Notes: generated by a model not told the origin, from the sequence alone. Positions 1 to 6,542 are shown, numbered from the stretch's first letter. The stretch: 10,515 bases of DNA from a bacterium (GCA_013791675.1 VMTI01000185.1:1-10515), one strand, 5' to 3'. Numbers and translations are program-made.

Positions 1-683
1 CTGCGGAACCGCGTATAGACGCCGTGAAATTCTTTACTCTCTTCTTTAACGCTTAATGTCCAGCGCCCGGCCATAAGAGGATACGCTTTCTCAATGAATT
101 CGCCTGATTCAACGGGGGTTTTCCTGTTTTCGGGAAGAACAGAATAAATATTCACAGCGCCCCGCGGAGTTAAAGTCAGTTTTTCAGCGGCTTCTATAAA
201 ACCCGCAAGCGCTATCGTTCCCCTGATCTCGCGCACATTATCGGAGGAAAGAGAAAATTCTACATAAGGCGTGCCGGCAATCCAGAAAATATTGCTGAGA
301 GATGTCTCACTATCAATCTGGGCTTTCCCGAAACTGCCTTCCGGCCATCTGGACATTTCGGCAAGACGCGATCCGGAAGAATAAAGCGCTATTCTCTCTA
401 TCTGCGGATAGAGAGATGAGAATTTCACAAAAAAAGTGTTGAGCTGCCCCCATTCCTGAAGTTTGAGAACCAGCGAAATAAAAGTTTCTCTAAGCGGAGG
501 CCGCATGAGCGCGAAATATTCGTTAAAAGTTACTTCCATGTTTTTCCGGCTTGCCTCAAGCCTGGCACGCGCCTGCTCTTTTTCATTGCTTTTAATAAAA
601 TTTCCGGAGATGAAAAATACCGCCGCCAACGCCACCGTTACCGGAATCATCGACGACAGCACTATTTTTGTTTTAATTTTCAT
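1..683 (-). CDS. Membrane-anchored sensor, Cache-like periplasmic domain (3' end outside window)
   Basis: The frame is open from an ATG at 683 to the window edge, giving 227 residues with no stop. Residues 6-27 form one hydrophobic N-terminal membrane helix. A charged, helical stretch follows (about 31-55, rich in E, K and R), then a mixed alpha/beta region to the edge. The part around YPQIERIALYSSG (93-105) and GTIALAGFIEAAEKL (155-169) resembles the periplasmic Cache (PDC) fold of bacterial receptors. The output domain (histidine kinase, methyl-accepting, GGDEF or phosphatase) would lie beyond the window, so the signalling type cannot be named. Its ATG overlaps the motB stop as ATGA and there is no good ribosome binding site, so it is probably translated by coupling to motB. 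This suggests it senses or controls the motor encoded upstream. The reading frame is certain; Cache assignment is moderate. Confidence 0.8.
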   Translation of the reverse strand, partial: MKIKTKIVLSSMIPVTVALAAVFFISGNFIKSNEKEQARARLEASRKNMEVTFNEYFALMRPPLRETFISLVLKLQEWGQLNTFFVKFSSLYPQIERIALYSSGSRLAEMSRWPEGSFGKAQIDSETSLSNIFWIAGTPYVEFSLSSDNVREIRGTIALAGFIEAAEKLTLTPRGAVNIYSVLPENRKTPVESGEFIEKAYPLMAGRWTLSVKEESKEFHGVYTRFR

Positions 684-1456
684 TTTTGCGGCGCCGGCGC
701 CCCATTGATTAGATTCTGCGGCATCACGGAAACAGGAAAACTACTTTCCGGACGAGATGACTCCATCACAAGAATTTCTATGCGTCTGTTGCGCAGCCTG
801 TTTTCAACGCTATCGTTGGAATACAAAGGCCGCGTGGAACCATAGCCGGAAATGCAAAACCTTTCCGGTGTTATCCCTTTGGACACAAGAAAAAGCCTGA
901 CGCTTTCGGCGCGCGCGAGAGAAAGTTCCCAGTTTGATTTCCATTTCGTGCCCTCAACGGGAATATCGTCAGTGTGCCCGGCTATCTCAATCGTGTTCGG
1001 TATGGATTTTATAAAAGCGGCCAGCTCACTCAAATCGCTCATGGACGCGCTTTTAATCGCGGCATTCGCGGAATTGAATATAACAGGGGCCTTAAGAATA
1101 ATTCTGTACCCCGACGGTTCGGTAATGACATCAGAAATAACGGGATTGTTTAGCGCTCCCGCCGCGCTCTTTTTTATATCCTCCGCTGTCTTTTCAAAAG
1201 ATTGGAACACCGCCTGTTTTTTACCTGTGTCTTCAAAATGCGCGGCTATGGAATCCAGTATTGAGGTTCTCATATCCACACTCATGCGCGTTATACCGTA
1301 AAGCATAAGAAAAAAAAGCATAAGGTTCGTCATCAGATCCGAATAAATGGTCAGCCACACGGGAGATTCCTCAACAGGCTTCTCATCATACATCGTGCTC
1401 TCTATCACAATGTCATCGTCGTCATTGTCTTCTTCGTTTTCGTTTATTGTTTCCAT
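680..1456 (-). CDS. motB: MotB-like stator protein with OmpA-like peptidoglycan-binding domain
   Basis: Stator subunit that, with MotA, would form an ion channel in the inner membrane and anchor it to peptidoglycan. It has 258 residues. One membrane helix (about 33-55) starts with PVWLTIYSDLM; Asp40 is at the position of the essential ion-binding aspartate of MotB (D32 in E. coli). A linker (56-115) includes the usual plug region. The OmpA/MotB domain spans about 120-230 with GHTDDIPV (160-167), ELSLARAESV (177-186) and the NRLRNRRIEI signature (219-228). About 28 Pro/Ser-rich residues form a tail. Oddity: the cytoplasmic N-terminus is strongly acidic (14 Asp/Glu and one Lys in the first 31), whereas flagellar MotB N-termini are usually basic. 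It starts 4 bp after the motA stop with no clear SD, suggesting coupling. TolR/ExbD is unlikely because the OmpA domain is present. A non-flagellar MotB paralogue is possible. Confidence 0.93.
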   Translation of the reverse strand: METINENEEDNDDDDIVIESTMYDEKPVEESPVWLTIYSDLMTNLMLFFLMLYGITRMSVDMRTSILDSIAAHFEDTGKKQAVFQSFEKTAEDIKKSAAGALNNPVISDVITEPSGYRIILKAPVIFNSANAAIKSASMSDLSELAAFIKSIPNTIEIAGHTDDIPVEGTKWKSNWELSLARAESVRLFLVSKGITPERFCISGYGSTRPLYSNDSVENRLRNRRIEILVMESSRPESSFPVSVMPQNLINGAPAPQK

Positions 1457-1460
1457 TTAT

Positions 1461-2219
1461 TTATTTCAAATTCTTTTCATAATCCGCCAGAAAAGACTGC
1501 AGCCGTTTCTTCACCACGGATGGGATTTCTCCTTTTTGAAGAGATATGGTGCCCTCCAATATAAGCTGCTTTATGAGCGCCTCTTTATCCGTAAGCACGG
1601 ATAATTTTCCCGCTACGGGGAGAAATATAAAATTGGTGGAAAATATCCCGTAAAACGTCGTCGTTATGGCTATGGCCATGGAATGGCCCATGCTCGCGGG
1701 GTCCGAAAGATTGCGCAGCACCTGAACGACGCCTATGAGAGTGCCCAGAAGCCCGAAAATAGGAGCGTAAGCCCCCATGGATTTGAAAATATCCGAAATT
1801 TGAGTGTGTCTTTTTTTAAATCCGATAATCTCGTTATGAAGCGTTTCCCTTATAAAATTCACGTCAAAGCCGTCTATCAGCAAACTGATAGCGCGCACAA
1901 AAAAAGTATCAGGGGGTACTCCTTCCAAAAGGCTCTGGCTTATTCCGTCCTTTCTGGCTTTTTTCGCGATATTTTCAAACGTCTCTATAATTTCACCATA
2001 CTCCGGCATTCGCGGCGGAAATAATACAAGCGAGGCGCATTTGGGAAGCCGTTTAATCAGCCTCCACGGATAGGTGATAAGCGTCGCGCCTATAACGCCG
2101 CCGAAAACAAGCACTGCCGCGTTGATATTATATAAAAGCCCTAAAATACCGCCGCTGGCAAGCACATACCACACAGCCCCCACCCCCAGCACAAATCCGG
2201 CTATCGTCATTAAATCCAT
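1461..2219 (-). CDS. motA: MotA-like stator protein
   Basis: Inner-membrane stator subunit that couples ion flow to torque on FliG. It has 252 residues, the usual MotA length. There are four membrane helices (about 5-24, 30-49, 147-167, 180-203). A large cytoplasmic loop (50-146) separates helices 2 and 3. The MotA hallmark GAYAPIFGLLGTLIGVVQVL (149-168) contains Pro153, and a second conserved proline is at 201 in helix 4 (IFLPVAGKL); these match the two functional prolines of MotA. The loop carries VRAISLLIDGFD with charged residues (Arg109, Asp116), followed by Arg124 and Glu125, in the region where MotA contacts FliG. A strong ribosome binding site lies 5 nt from the ATG. It sits directly after the FliF/FliG-like gene and before motB. 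Length and loop favour MotA over the TolQ/ExbB and GldL relatives. Confidence 0.94.
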   Translation of the reverse strand: MDLMTIAGFVLGVGAVWYVLASGGILGLLYNINAAVLVFGGVIGATLITYPWRLIKRLPKCASLVLFPPRMPEYGEIIETFENIAKKARKDGISQSLLEGVPPDTFFVRAISLLIDGFDVNFIRETLHNEIIGFKKRHTQISDIFKSMGAYAPIFGLLGTLIGVVQVLRNLSDPASMGHSMAIAITTTFYGIFSTNFIFLPVAGKLSVLTDKEALIKQLILEGTISLQKGEIPSVVKKRLQSFLADYEKNLK

Positions 2220-2222
2220 ATA

Positions 2223-2230
2223 CTCTCCTC
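2223..2230 (-). promoter_or_regulatory. Strong ribosome binding site of motA
   Basis: The minus strand reads GAGGAGAG just before the motA ATG at 2219, with the AGGAG core 5 nt away. This is the best SD in the window and fixes the motA start. Most neighbouring junctions lack one, so MotA is probably translated independently of the upstream gene. Confidence 0.75.
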
Positions 2231-2232
2231 AT

Positions 2233-2255
2233 CCATTGGGGACGGTTCCCAATAG
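2233..2255 (-). repeat. Short inverted repeat (REP-like hairpin) before motA
   Basis: In the 43-bp gap between the FliF/FliG-like gene and motA, bases 2235-2253 form a near-perfect 19-bp palindrome with ATTGGG and CCCAAT arms and one mismatched pair. In the transcript the stem extends to about 8 bp (one G-U) around a 7-nt loop. No U-run follows, so it is not a normal terminator. The GGGGACG core recurs in the element at 5821-5862. It could be a REP-like dispersed element or an mRNA-stability/processing hairpin ahead of the motA SD. Confidence 0.5.
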
Positions 2256-2262
2256 CACCAAT

Positions 2263-3666
2263 TTATCTGAGTTCTATTGTGCCCGCTTCTTTCAGTCGCC
2301 TGATAACAGCGACAATGTTTTTCTTTTCTCTGTCGCTGGCGGCTTGATTTTCCGGCAGAAGCTCAAGCTCCTCGGAGACTATTTCTCTTGCTCCCTCGGA
2401 AAGCACCGCGAAGACCCTGTCTTTCACTTCCTGCTCGGTAAACTGAAGCGCCTGAGCGAGATTTCTCGTGTTCACAAATCTCAGCACCGTCTGCACCACC
2501 TGCGTGTCCTGACGCGCGAGATCCTCAAAATGGAACACACTGTTTCTTATTTCCGAGGCCATTATTGGATCCTCGTCGGCTATGTGACGGAGAAACTGCT
2601 CCTGCACCTGACGCGACGAATTTTCAAGCATACTCAGAAGCTGTTCCCTGCCGCCGGAAACATAATCTATTTTTTCCTTTATAGCGTTTTCCATGTCAAT
2701 AATATCCTCTTTATTAAGCTCTTTTTTGTAGACCAGAAAACTCATTATGTCGGATTGCTTCTCTTCCGGAAAATACTTCAAAAATTTTTCCACGAGATTC
2801 TCTTTCAGGAAGCCCAGCGCCTCCGCCATTTTTTCCGAACTTTCTTCTTTAAGCAGAAAAGCCAGATTTGCTATATTTTTGTCGTTGATAAAAGCAAACG
2901 GCATATTTGACTTCTCGCCGGCGGAATGTTTTGATTCGGGCGATGCGCTGAGAAGATTAACCGGCATTTGACGGATGGTAGAAGATTCATCGTCCCGGCC
3001 TTTGCCCGCGGCGGCATTCGCGTTGGCAAAATATTCCGCCATATATTTCATAAAATACCTAAGCGGCCCGAACAGAAAAATAAAAATGAGCAAAATCACC
3101 GTCAGAAGCACTATGTTCTGCGGACGCGAAACATACGAAACAAAAGCCGCGGCGTTGAATGAAGCGGCTTGGCCGGAAGAAGGCGTCACATCTCCGTCCG
3201 CGCGGTGGTTAGTCACAAAATCCTCTTTGATTATTTTCAGCGAATCCTCATCCCCCAGGCTCAGTGACACCCTGATCACGCGCTCAATTCTTTTCTCAAG
3301 TTCGGGCGAAATCCCGTTTTCAAGAATAAGCGTTATCAGAAGCTGACGGCGCTGTATCAGTTTTTTATCGGAAGCGTATTGAAGTTTCTCTTCAACGGGA
3401 ACCCCCGGCAGAAGATTTCTTTTGTCTTTACCTATGTCCACAATTTCCGTGTATTGCGCTTCTCTGACGGAAACGGAAAAATTATTCAGGTCAAAAACTT
3501 TTACCAGCACCGACGAAATCTGATTTTCTATACCGGCGGTATCGGCAAACAACGCGAGCGGCGAAATTAATAATAAAAAAAGCAGGAAAAATGGGAACAT
3601 CCTGCATTTTTTCTCAGCAACCATAAATGGTTTTTCGCAAAAATCTTTTTTATGCAACAGTCTCAT
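2263..3666 (-). CDS. FliF(RBM3 and TM)-FliG fusion, one-piece rotor protein
   Basis: It has 467 residues. A hydrophobic N-terminal segment (23-41, ending LALFA) is a signal peptide or first TM. A periplasmic domain (about 46-150) follows the layout of the last ring-building domain of FliF, including LITLILENGISPELEKRIERV (110-130), which matches the FliF valence-strand/helix pattern. A linker leads to a TM helix (184-204, preceded by SRPQ as in FliF), then a cytoplasmic linker. Residues 256-467 read as FliG: an N/middle part with GGREQLLSMLE (338-348), then VFHFEDLARQD (377-387), an LRFVNTRNL helix (395-403) and VIRRLKEAGTIEL near the end. FliF RBM1 and RBM2 are missing. The expected role is a membrane-embedded rotor for the MotA/MotB encoded next. 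Both acidic residues of the usual LREVDTRDL-type torque helix are Asn or neutral here. Met1, Met15 or Met23 could be the start; none has a clear SD. Confidence 0.82.
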   Translation of the reverse strand: MRLLHKKDFCEKPFMVAEKKCRMFPFFLLFLLLISPLALFADTAGIENQISSVLVKVFDLNNFSVSVREAQYTEIVDIGKDKRNLLPGVPVEEKLQYASDKKLIQRRQLLITLILENGISPELEKRIERVIRVSLSLGDEDSLKIIKEDFVTNHRADGDVTPSSGQAASFNAAAFVSYVSRPQNIVLLTVILLIFIFLFGPLRYFMKYMAEYFANANAAAGKGRDDESSTIRQMPVNLLSASPESKHSAGEKSNMPFAFINDKNIANLAFLLKEESSEKMAEALGFLKENLVEKFLKYFPEEKQSDIMSFLVYKKELNKEDIIDMENAIKEKIDYVSGGREQLLSMLENSSRQVQEQFLRHIADEDPIMASEIRNSVFHFEDLARQDTQVVQTVLRFVNTRNLAQALQFTEQEVKDRVFAVLSEGAREIVSEELELLPENQAASDREKKNIVAVIRRLKEAGTIELR

Positions 3667-3669
3667 CCG

Positions 3670-5817
3670 CTATTTTTTCATTTTTTGCCTACATAAGTCA
3701 ATCATTTTCAGTGATTGTCCGTGCCCGGGCTTAATAACAAGAAGCTTTTGAAATTCGGCAAGGGCTTGGGAATAGAGGCCGTTTTTGTAATAAGACATGC
3801 CCGCTGAATAATGGGCTTTTATAAGTTTTCTCTTATGTTCATTCGATGCCTCTAACAAACGCCTCGCTTCTTCCAGGCCTTGGGCGGCTTTCTGCCTGTA
3901 GCCGTCAATGTCTGCGCCAGAGCCGGGGACTTGCGACGCTTCCAAGAACAGCTGTTTGGCATTGTCATATTCTCCTCTTTTCATAGCCGCCGCCCCGTTA
4001 AGATAAAGTTTCTTTATTTTTATCAACGCCGCGGAGCCTTCGTCCTGCTTTGTTTCATAAACTTCTTTTATTGAACTGTCACCCGGCATTTCCATAAATT
4101 CCAGTATATCCTTATTGCCGGGATCGCTCTTCAGCGCTTCTTTCCACACCTCTACGGCTTTCGCTTTTTTACCCAGAGCGTAATAAGCCGAGCCCAGCCT
4201 CGTAAGAGCGAGTACGTGGCGCGGTTCCAATTCCAGCACCTCGTTGCATTCTATAATCGCCAGATCATAACGGGCATTATAAATATTTTTAAGCGCCGAG
4301 TATAATTTCTGCTCCACAAGATTCATTCCACTTATTAATTTCAGTTCGCCGTACTGAGCGGGAAATTCGTCCTTTATTATATCCCTTATATCGCTGCTGA
4401 CTCTTGATTGATCAAGCTGGGAAACATAAACGGCAGCGTTAACGGCAAGAACAGAATCCTTGTTCAGGTAAGCGCCGACCGAAGATCTTATCAGACGCGA
4501 AATTTTATTATCACCCGCCGCCTGTCCCGTGACGGCTGTTATATTCTTGATTCTGCCGTAAAGTTCGCGCAGAGACTCGTCATACGGATTGCTCGCCAGC
4601 ACTTCTTCGTATTTTGATTCTGCCTCAGAGAATCTGCCCTCATTCACCAGACGGTTTCCCTCCTCCAACAGCGGCTCAAATAAACTACGGAGTTTTCCCG
4701 ATGCTCCGGCAAAAATTTCCGCGGCTTCGCTGTTATCCGGTTCCTGAAGAAGCACCTTGCGGGCGAGCGCCGCCGCGTCAAGCCATCTTTCTTCAAGAAA
4801 AGCCGCGCGCGCCTCTTCAAGCATTTTCTCAACATCTGTTTTTTCAGCGAGGGCAGCCGTCTCCGCATCAGAAGATTTTTTTCCGCCGCCGAAAATAAAC
4901 GATACCGACACTCTGTGCCTGCCTCCTGAATTTTTGACACCCGTTAGAGGATAAATAAAAGCGTAATCAAGCGAAAGTCTGCCCAAATGCAGATAACCGA
5001 ATCCCGCGGAAAGAAGCCGCAAATCTCCGGTTCCCACGGACAGCCCTCCTCTGACTTTAAATGTTTCATTTTTTAATCGCCTCTCAAAACCGATATTAGA
5101 CCAGTAATTGCCTTCTGAAAAACGCAGAGTTTCACCGACCGTGAGCAATCCTGTTTCGTAAACCGCTCCAGCGCTTAACGTAGGTTTTCTCTTATAACCG
5201 CCGCCTAAAGAAGTGTCGGGGCTTGTAATAAATGACATCGCCGAGGAAAGCGACCAGCCGCCGCTAAAAATTCTTGTGAGGCCGCCGTCAAGTGTAAAAG
5301 CTGTCTTATCCGAAAGAGGGTCTGCCACCCGCGACACTGAACCGTCGGAAGCGATAGCGTTTGAAGTATAACTGTCGGAGCCGTAATGTTTCTGCAGAAT
5401 TCTGAGATTCCCGCCGGCAAACCATTCTTCACGCAGTTTTTTGGAATAATTTACGATATATGTATTTTCCGAATACAGATTATCCAGAGAAAATTTTTCA
5501 AATCCGGCGGCGCAGCCCGCGCCGTCAAGTTTCTGGGTGTATGTAAAAATATTCCGTGTAAGGCCGCTTCCGTCCGAAAGTCCGGGATACATATTTTCAT
5601 ACTCCATCCCTATAACAGGCTCTTCAAAATAAGATGAAGCTGCGGGGTTTATATAAAAGAGCGACGGTATTTTCCGGGAAAACATCGCCGAATCCGACAT
5701 ACCGGCGGACGCCGCCGACCAGCCCAGCTCCTCAAAATCCGCTAACAGCAGGGACGGCACAAGACATATCACGAAAAGTAGCCGCGGCGCCGCGCGAAGC
5801 CTTACCCCGTTTTTCAT
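3670..5817 (-). CDS. PorV/PorQ-like outer-membrane barrel with long TPR tail (copy 2)
   Basis: It has 715 residues from the ATG at 5817. The signal peptide is residues 1-26 (hydrophobic core LLFVICLVPSLLLA, cleaved before Asp27). Residues 27 to about 312 are aromatic- and glycine-rich, with alternating strands typical of a beta-barrel, ending RHRVSVSFIFGGG. The start SAASAGMSDSAM and INPAAS are weakened versions of the PorV/UPF0164 motifs (GARAAGMGGAF, NPAGLA). Residues 328-715 hold about six or seven TPRs, such as YDLAIIECNEVLELEP and YSQALAEFQKLLVIKPGHG, presumably in the periplasm. An ATG at 5919 would add 34 residues, but it overlaps the upstream gene by 50 bp and puts a charged, non-signal stretch first, so I prefer 5817. 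It lies downstream of a CTD protein gene and 3 bp before the rotor gene. In T9SS, PorV binds CTDs of exported cargo; by analogy this could handle the CTD protein encoded at 5870-6289. Confidence 0.82.
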   Translation of the reverse strand: MKNGVRLRAAPRLLFVICLVPSLLLADFEELGWSAASAGMSDSAMFSRKIPSLFYINPAASSYFEEPVIGMEYENMYPGLSDGSGLTRNIFTYTQKLDGAGCAAGFEKFSLDNLYSENTYIVNYSKKLREEWFAGGNLRILQKHYGSDSYTSNAIASDGSVSRVADPLSDKTAFTLDGGLTRIFSGGWSLSSAMSFITSPDTSLGGGYKRKPTLSAGAVYETGLLTVGETLRFSEGNYWSNIGFERRLKNETFKVRGGLSVGTGDLRLLSAGFGYLHLGRLSLDYAFIYPLTGVKNSGGRHRVSVSFIFGGGKKSSDAETAALAEKTDVEKMLEEARAAFLEERWLDAAALARKVLLQEPDNSEAAEIFAGASGKLRSLFEPLLEEGNRLVNEGRFSEAESKYEEVLASNPYDESLRELYGRIKNITAVTGQAAGDNKISRLIRSSVGAYLNKDSVLAVNAAVYVSQLDQSRVSSDIRDIIKDEFPAQYGELKLISGMNLVEQKLYSALKNIYNARYDLAIIECNEVLELEPRHVLALTRLGSAYYALGKKAKAVEVWKEALKSDPGNKDILEFMEMPGDSSIKEVYETKQDEGSAALIKIKKLYLNGAAAMKRGEYDNAKQLFLEASQVPGSGADIDGYRQKAAQGLEEARRLLEASNEHKRKLIKAHYSAGMSYYKNGLYSQALAEFQKLLVIKPGHGQSLKMIDLCRQKMKK

Positions 5818-5870
5818 AATATTAAGGACGTCCCCATTTTCCCCCATTTTCCCATTTTCTCTTTTTTCAT
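5814..5870 (-). other. 18-codon ORF bridging two genes
   Basis: An ATG at 5870 overlaps the upstream stop (TAATG), and its TGA overlaps the preferred ATG of the next gene at 5817 (ATGA). It encodes MKKEKMGKWGKMGTSLIL. It spans the whole spacer, including the G-rich repeat. It may serve only to carry ribosomes across the spacer, or be chance. There is no evidence the peptide has a function. Confidence 0.25.
5821..5862 (-). repeat. G-rich repeat with GGACGTCC palindrome (REP-like)
   Basis: On the minus strand there are three tandem AAAATGGG(GG) units, then GGACGTCC, an 8-bp perfect palindrome with imperfect flanking complementarity (TTAAT on one side, AATGGG on the other). The GGGGACG core is shared with the palindrome before motA at 2235-2253. 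The location in a spacer suggests a small dispersed palindromic element. It sits just upstream of the ATG at 5817 and would be transcribed. Confidence 0.45.
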
Positions 5871-6289
5871 TATTGCGCCACAACAACCGTTCCCGTGTAA
5901 ACCTGACCTTCCGCCTCAATCTGCCATATATAAATTCCCGGAGATGTTCCGCCCGCCGGCATCCATTTCAGATAACCTTCCCATGCGTCAGAACCAAGCT
6001 GCGGGTGCCACCCCCCCACGGGCGGAGTCAACGGAGCGCCTAAGCCGCCGGTGTTTGTCATATCCGCGACTTTCATTCCCATGAGATTGAATATCTTTCC
6101 GGAGAGAGAGCTCTGGCTGTCCAAATTTATGTAAAACACAAAAAACGCGTCATTTCTGCCGTCAGCGTTTCCGGGAGTGATTATTTTTGGAGCGGCCTTA
6201 TAGATAAAGCCGGAGGCTGCATCCGAAAGCGTTCCCTGCAATACCGCCGCCATCAATAACGCCGCTAAAATGGCTTGAATCCGCTTCAT
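5870..6289 (-). CDS. Minimal exported protein consisting of a gliding/T9SS-like C-terminal domain
   Basis: It has 139 residues. The signal peptide is about 1-25 (basic MKR, hydrophobic ILAALLMAAVLQ). Almost all the rest (35-139) is one domain of the type seen at the C-terminus of the FN3 protein at 8129-10515: KIITPGNADGRNDAF, then KIFNLMGMKVADM, a Trp/Gly region (93-109), and SPGIYIWQIEAEGQVYTG followed by TVVVAQ. The pattern matches gliding-motility-associated CTD (TIGR04131-like) or FlgD-Ig-like domains, where it serves as a secretion or attachment signal behind a large passenger. Here there is no passenger. Its ATG overlaps the stop of the MerR-like gene, and a PorV-like gene follows. It may be a small surface subunit, a capping or pilot protein, or a degenerate cargo gene. 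Export is likely; role unknown. Confidence 0.8.
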   Translation of the reverse strand: MKRIQAILAALLMAAVLQGTLSDAASGFIYKAAPKIITPGNADGRNDAFFVFYINLDSQSSLSGKIFNLMGMKVADMTNTGGLGAPLTPPVGGWHPQLGSDAWEGYLKWMPAGGTSPGIYIWQIEAEGQVYTGTVVVAQ

Positions 6290-6507
6290 AGAAGTTTGTC
6301 CTTCACGTCTTTAAGCGATGAGCGGCGCGCGCTCGCGCTTTTTATAAGCTGCACCCTCACCATAGTTTTTCTCGCGTCATAAAGCCTGTGCCCCGCGGGC
6401 GTCTTGCCCTCGCATGGAAGAATTCCCATGTCCGTGTAATGGCGTATCGTGGATTTTCTCACGCCGCAGAACTCCGCCACTTCTCCTATCCTCAAATATT
6501 TCTTCAT
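6286..6507 (-). CDS. Small MerR-type helix-turn-helix protein
   Basis: It has 73 residues and consists almost only of a MerR-type winged HTH: LRIGEVAEFCGVRKSTIRHY (5-24) is the HTH, followed by DMGILP (26-31) and the wing GHRLYD (39-44), then a short basic helix to the end. Full MerR regulators are about 110-270 residues with a dimerisation coiled coil and effector domain; these are absent. It could be a stand-alone DNA-binding regulator of this operon, or an excisionase-like (HTH_17) protein. The SD AGGGAGGG lies 9 nt before the ATG. The end overlaps the next gene as ATGA, so it is co-translated with the CTD protein. No phage genes surround it, which favours a local regulator. The fold is clear; its target is unknown. 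Confidence 0.82.
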   Translation of the reverse strand: MKKYLRIGEVAEFCGVRKSTIRHYTDMGILPCEGKTPAGHRLYDARKTMVRVQLIKSASARRSSLKDVKDKLL

Positions 6508-6516
6508 CTCAAATCG

Positions 6517-6524
6517 CCCTCCCT
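6517..6524 (-). promoter_or_regulatory. Ribosome binding site of the MerR-like gene
   Basis: The minus strand reads AGGGAGGG, 9 nt from the ATG at 6507. It lies in a 35-bp A/T-rich gap that also has TGCATATAA further upstream. That could be a weak -10-like element for an internal promoter, but no -35 partner is convincing. Confidence 0.55.
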
Positions 6525-6542
6525 ATTTTTTATATGCATTTT

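Noticed and set aside
852..1301. 149-residue plus-strand frame opposite motB
   Set aside because: It lies wholly inside motB, whose conserved motifs are clear, and has no recognisable family.
680..2219. Zorya-type anti-phage system (ZorA/ZorB are MotA/MotB relatives)
   Set aside because: MotA is of standard length without the long ZorA tail, the neighbours are a FliG-like rotor and a sensor, and no ZorC, ZorD or ZorE-like gene is visible.
1461..2219. TolQ/ExbB or GldL assignment for the MotA-like gene
   Set aside because: The length, four-helix layout with large loop and the GAYAPIFGLLGT motif fit MotA, and the partner has an OmpA-like domain unlike TolR/ExbD or GldM.
2235..2253. Rho-independent terminator between the rotor gene and motA
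   Set aside because: The hairpin is not followed by a U-run on the transcribed strand, and motA starts 15 bp later.
2074..2910. 278-residue open frame on the plus strand
   Set aside because: It is antisense to the rotor gene and the start of motA, runs across their spacer, has no recognisable domain or SD, and its composition looks like the reverse of the minus-strand codons.
5818..5919. Upstream ATG at 5919 for the second PorV-like gene
   Set aside because: It would overlap the CTD gene by 50 bp and place 34 charged residues before a good signal peptide; the ATG at 5817 gives a normal exported protein.
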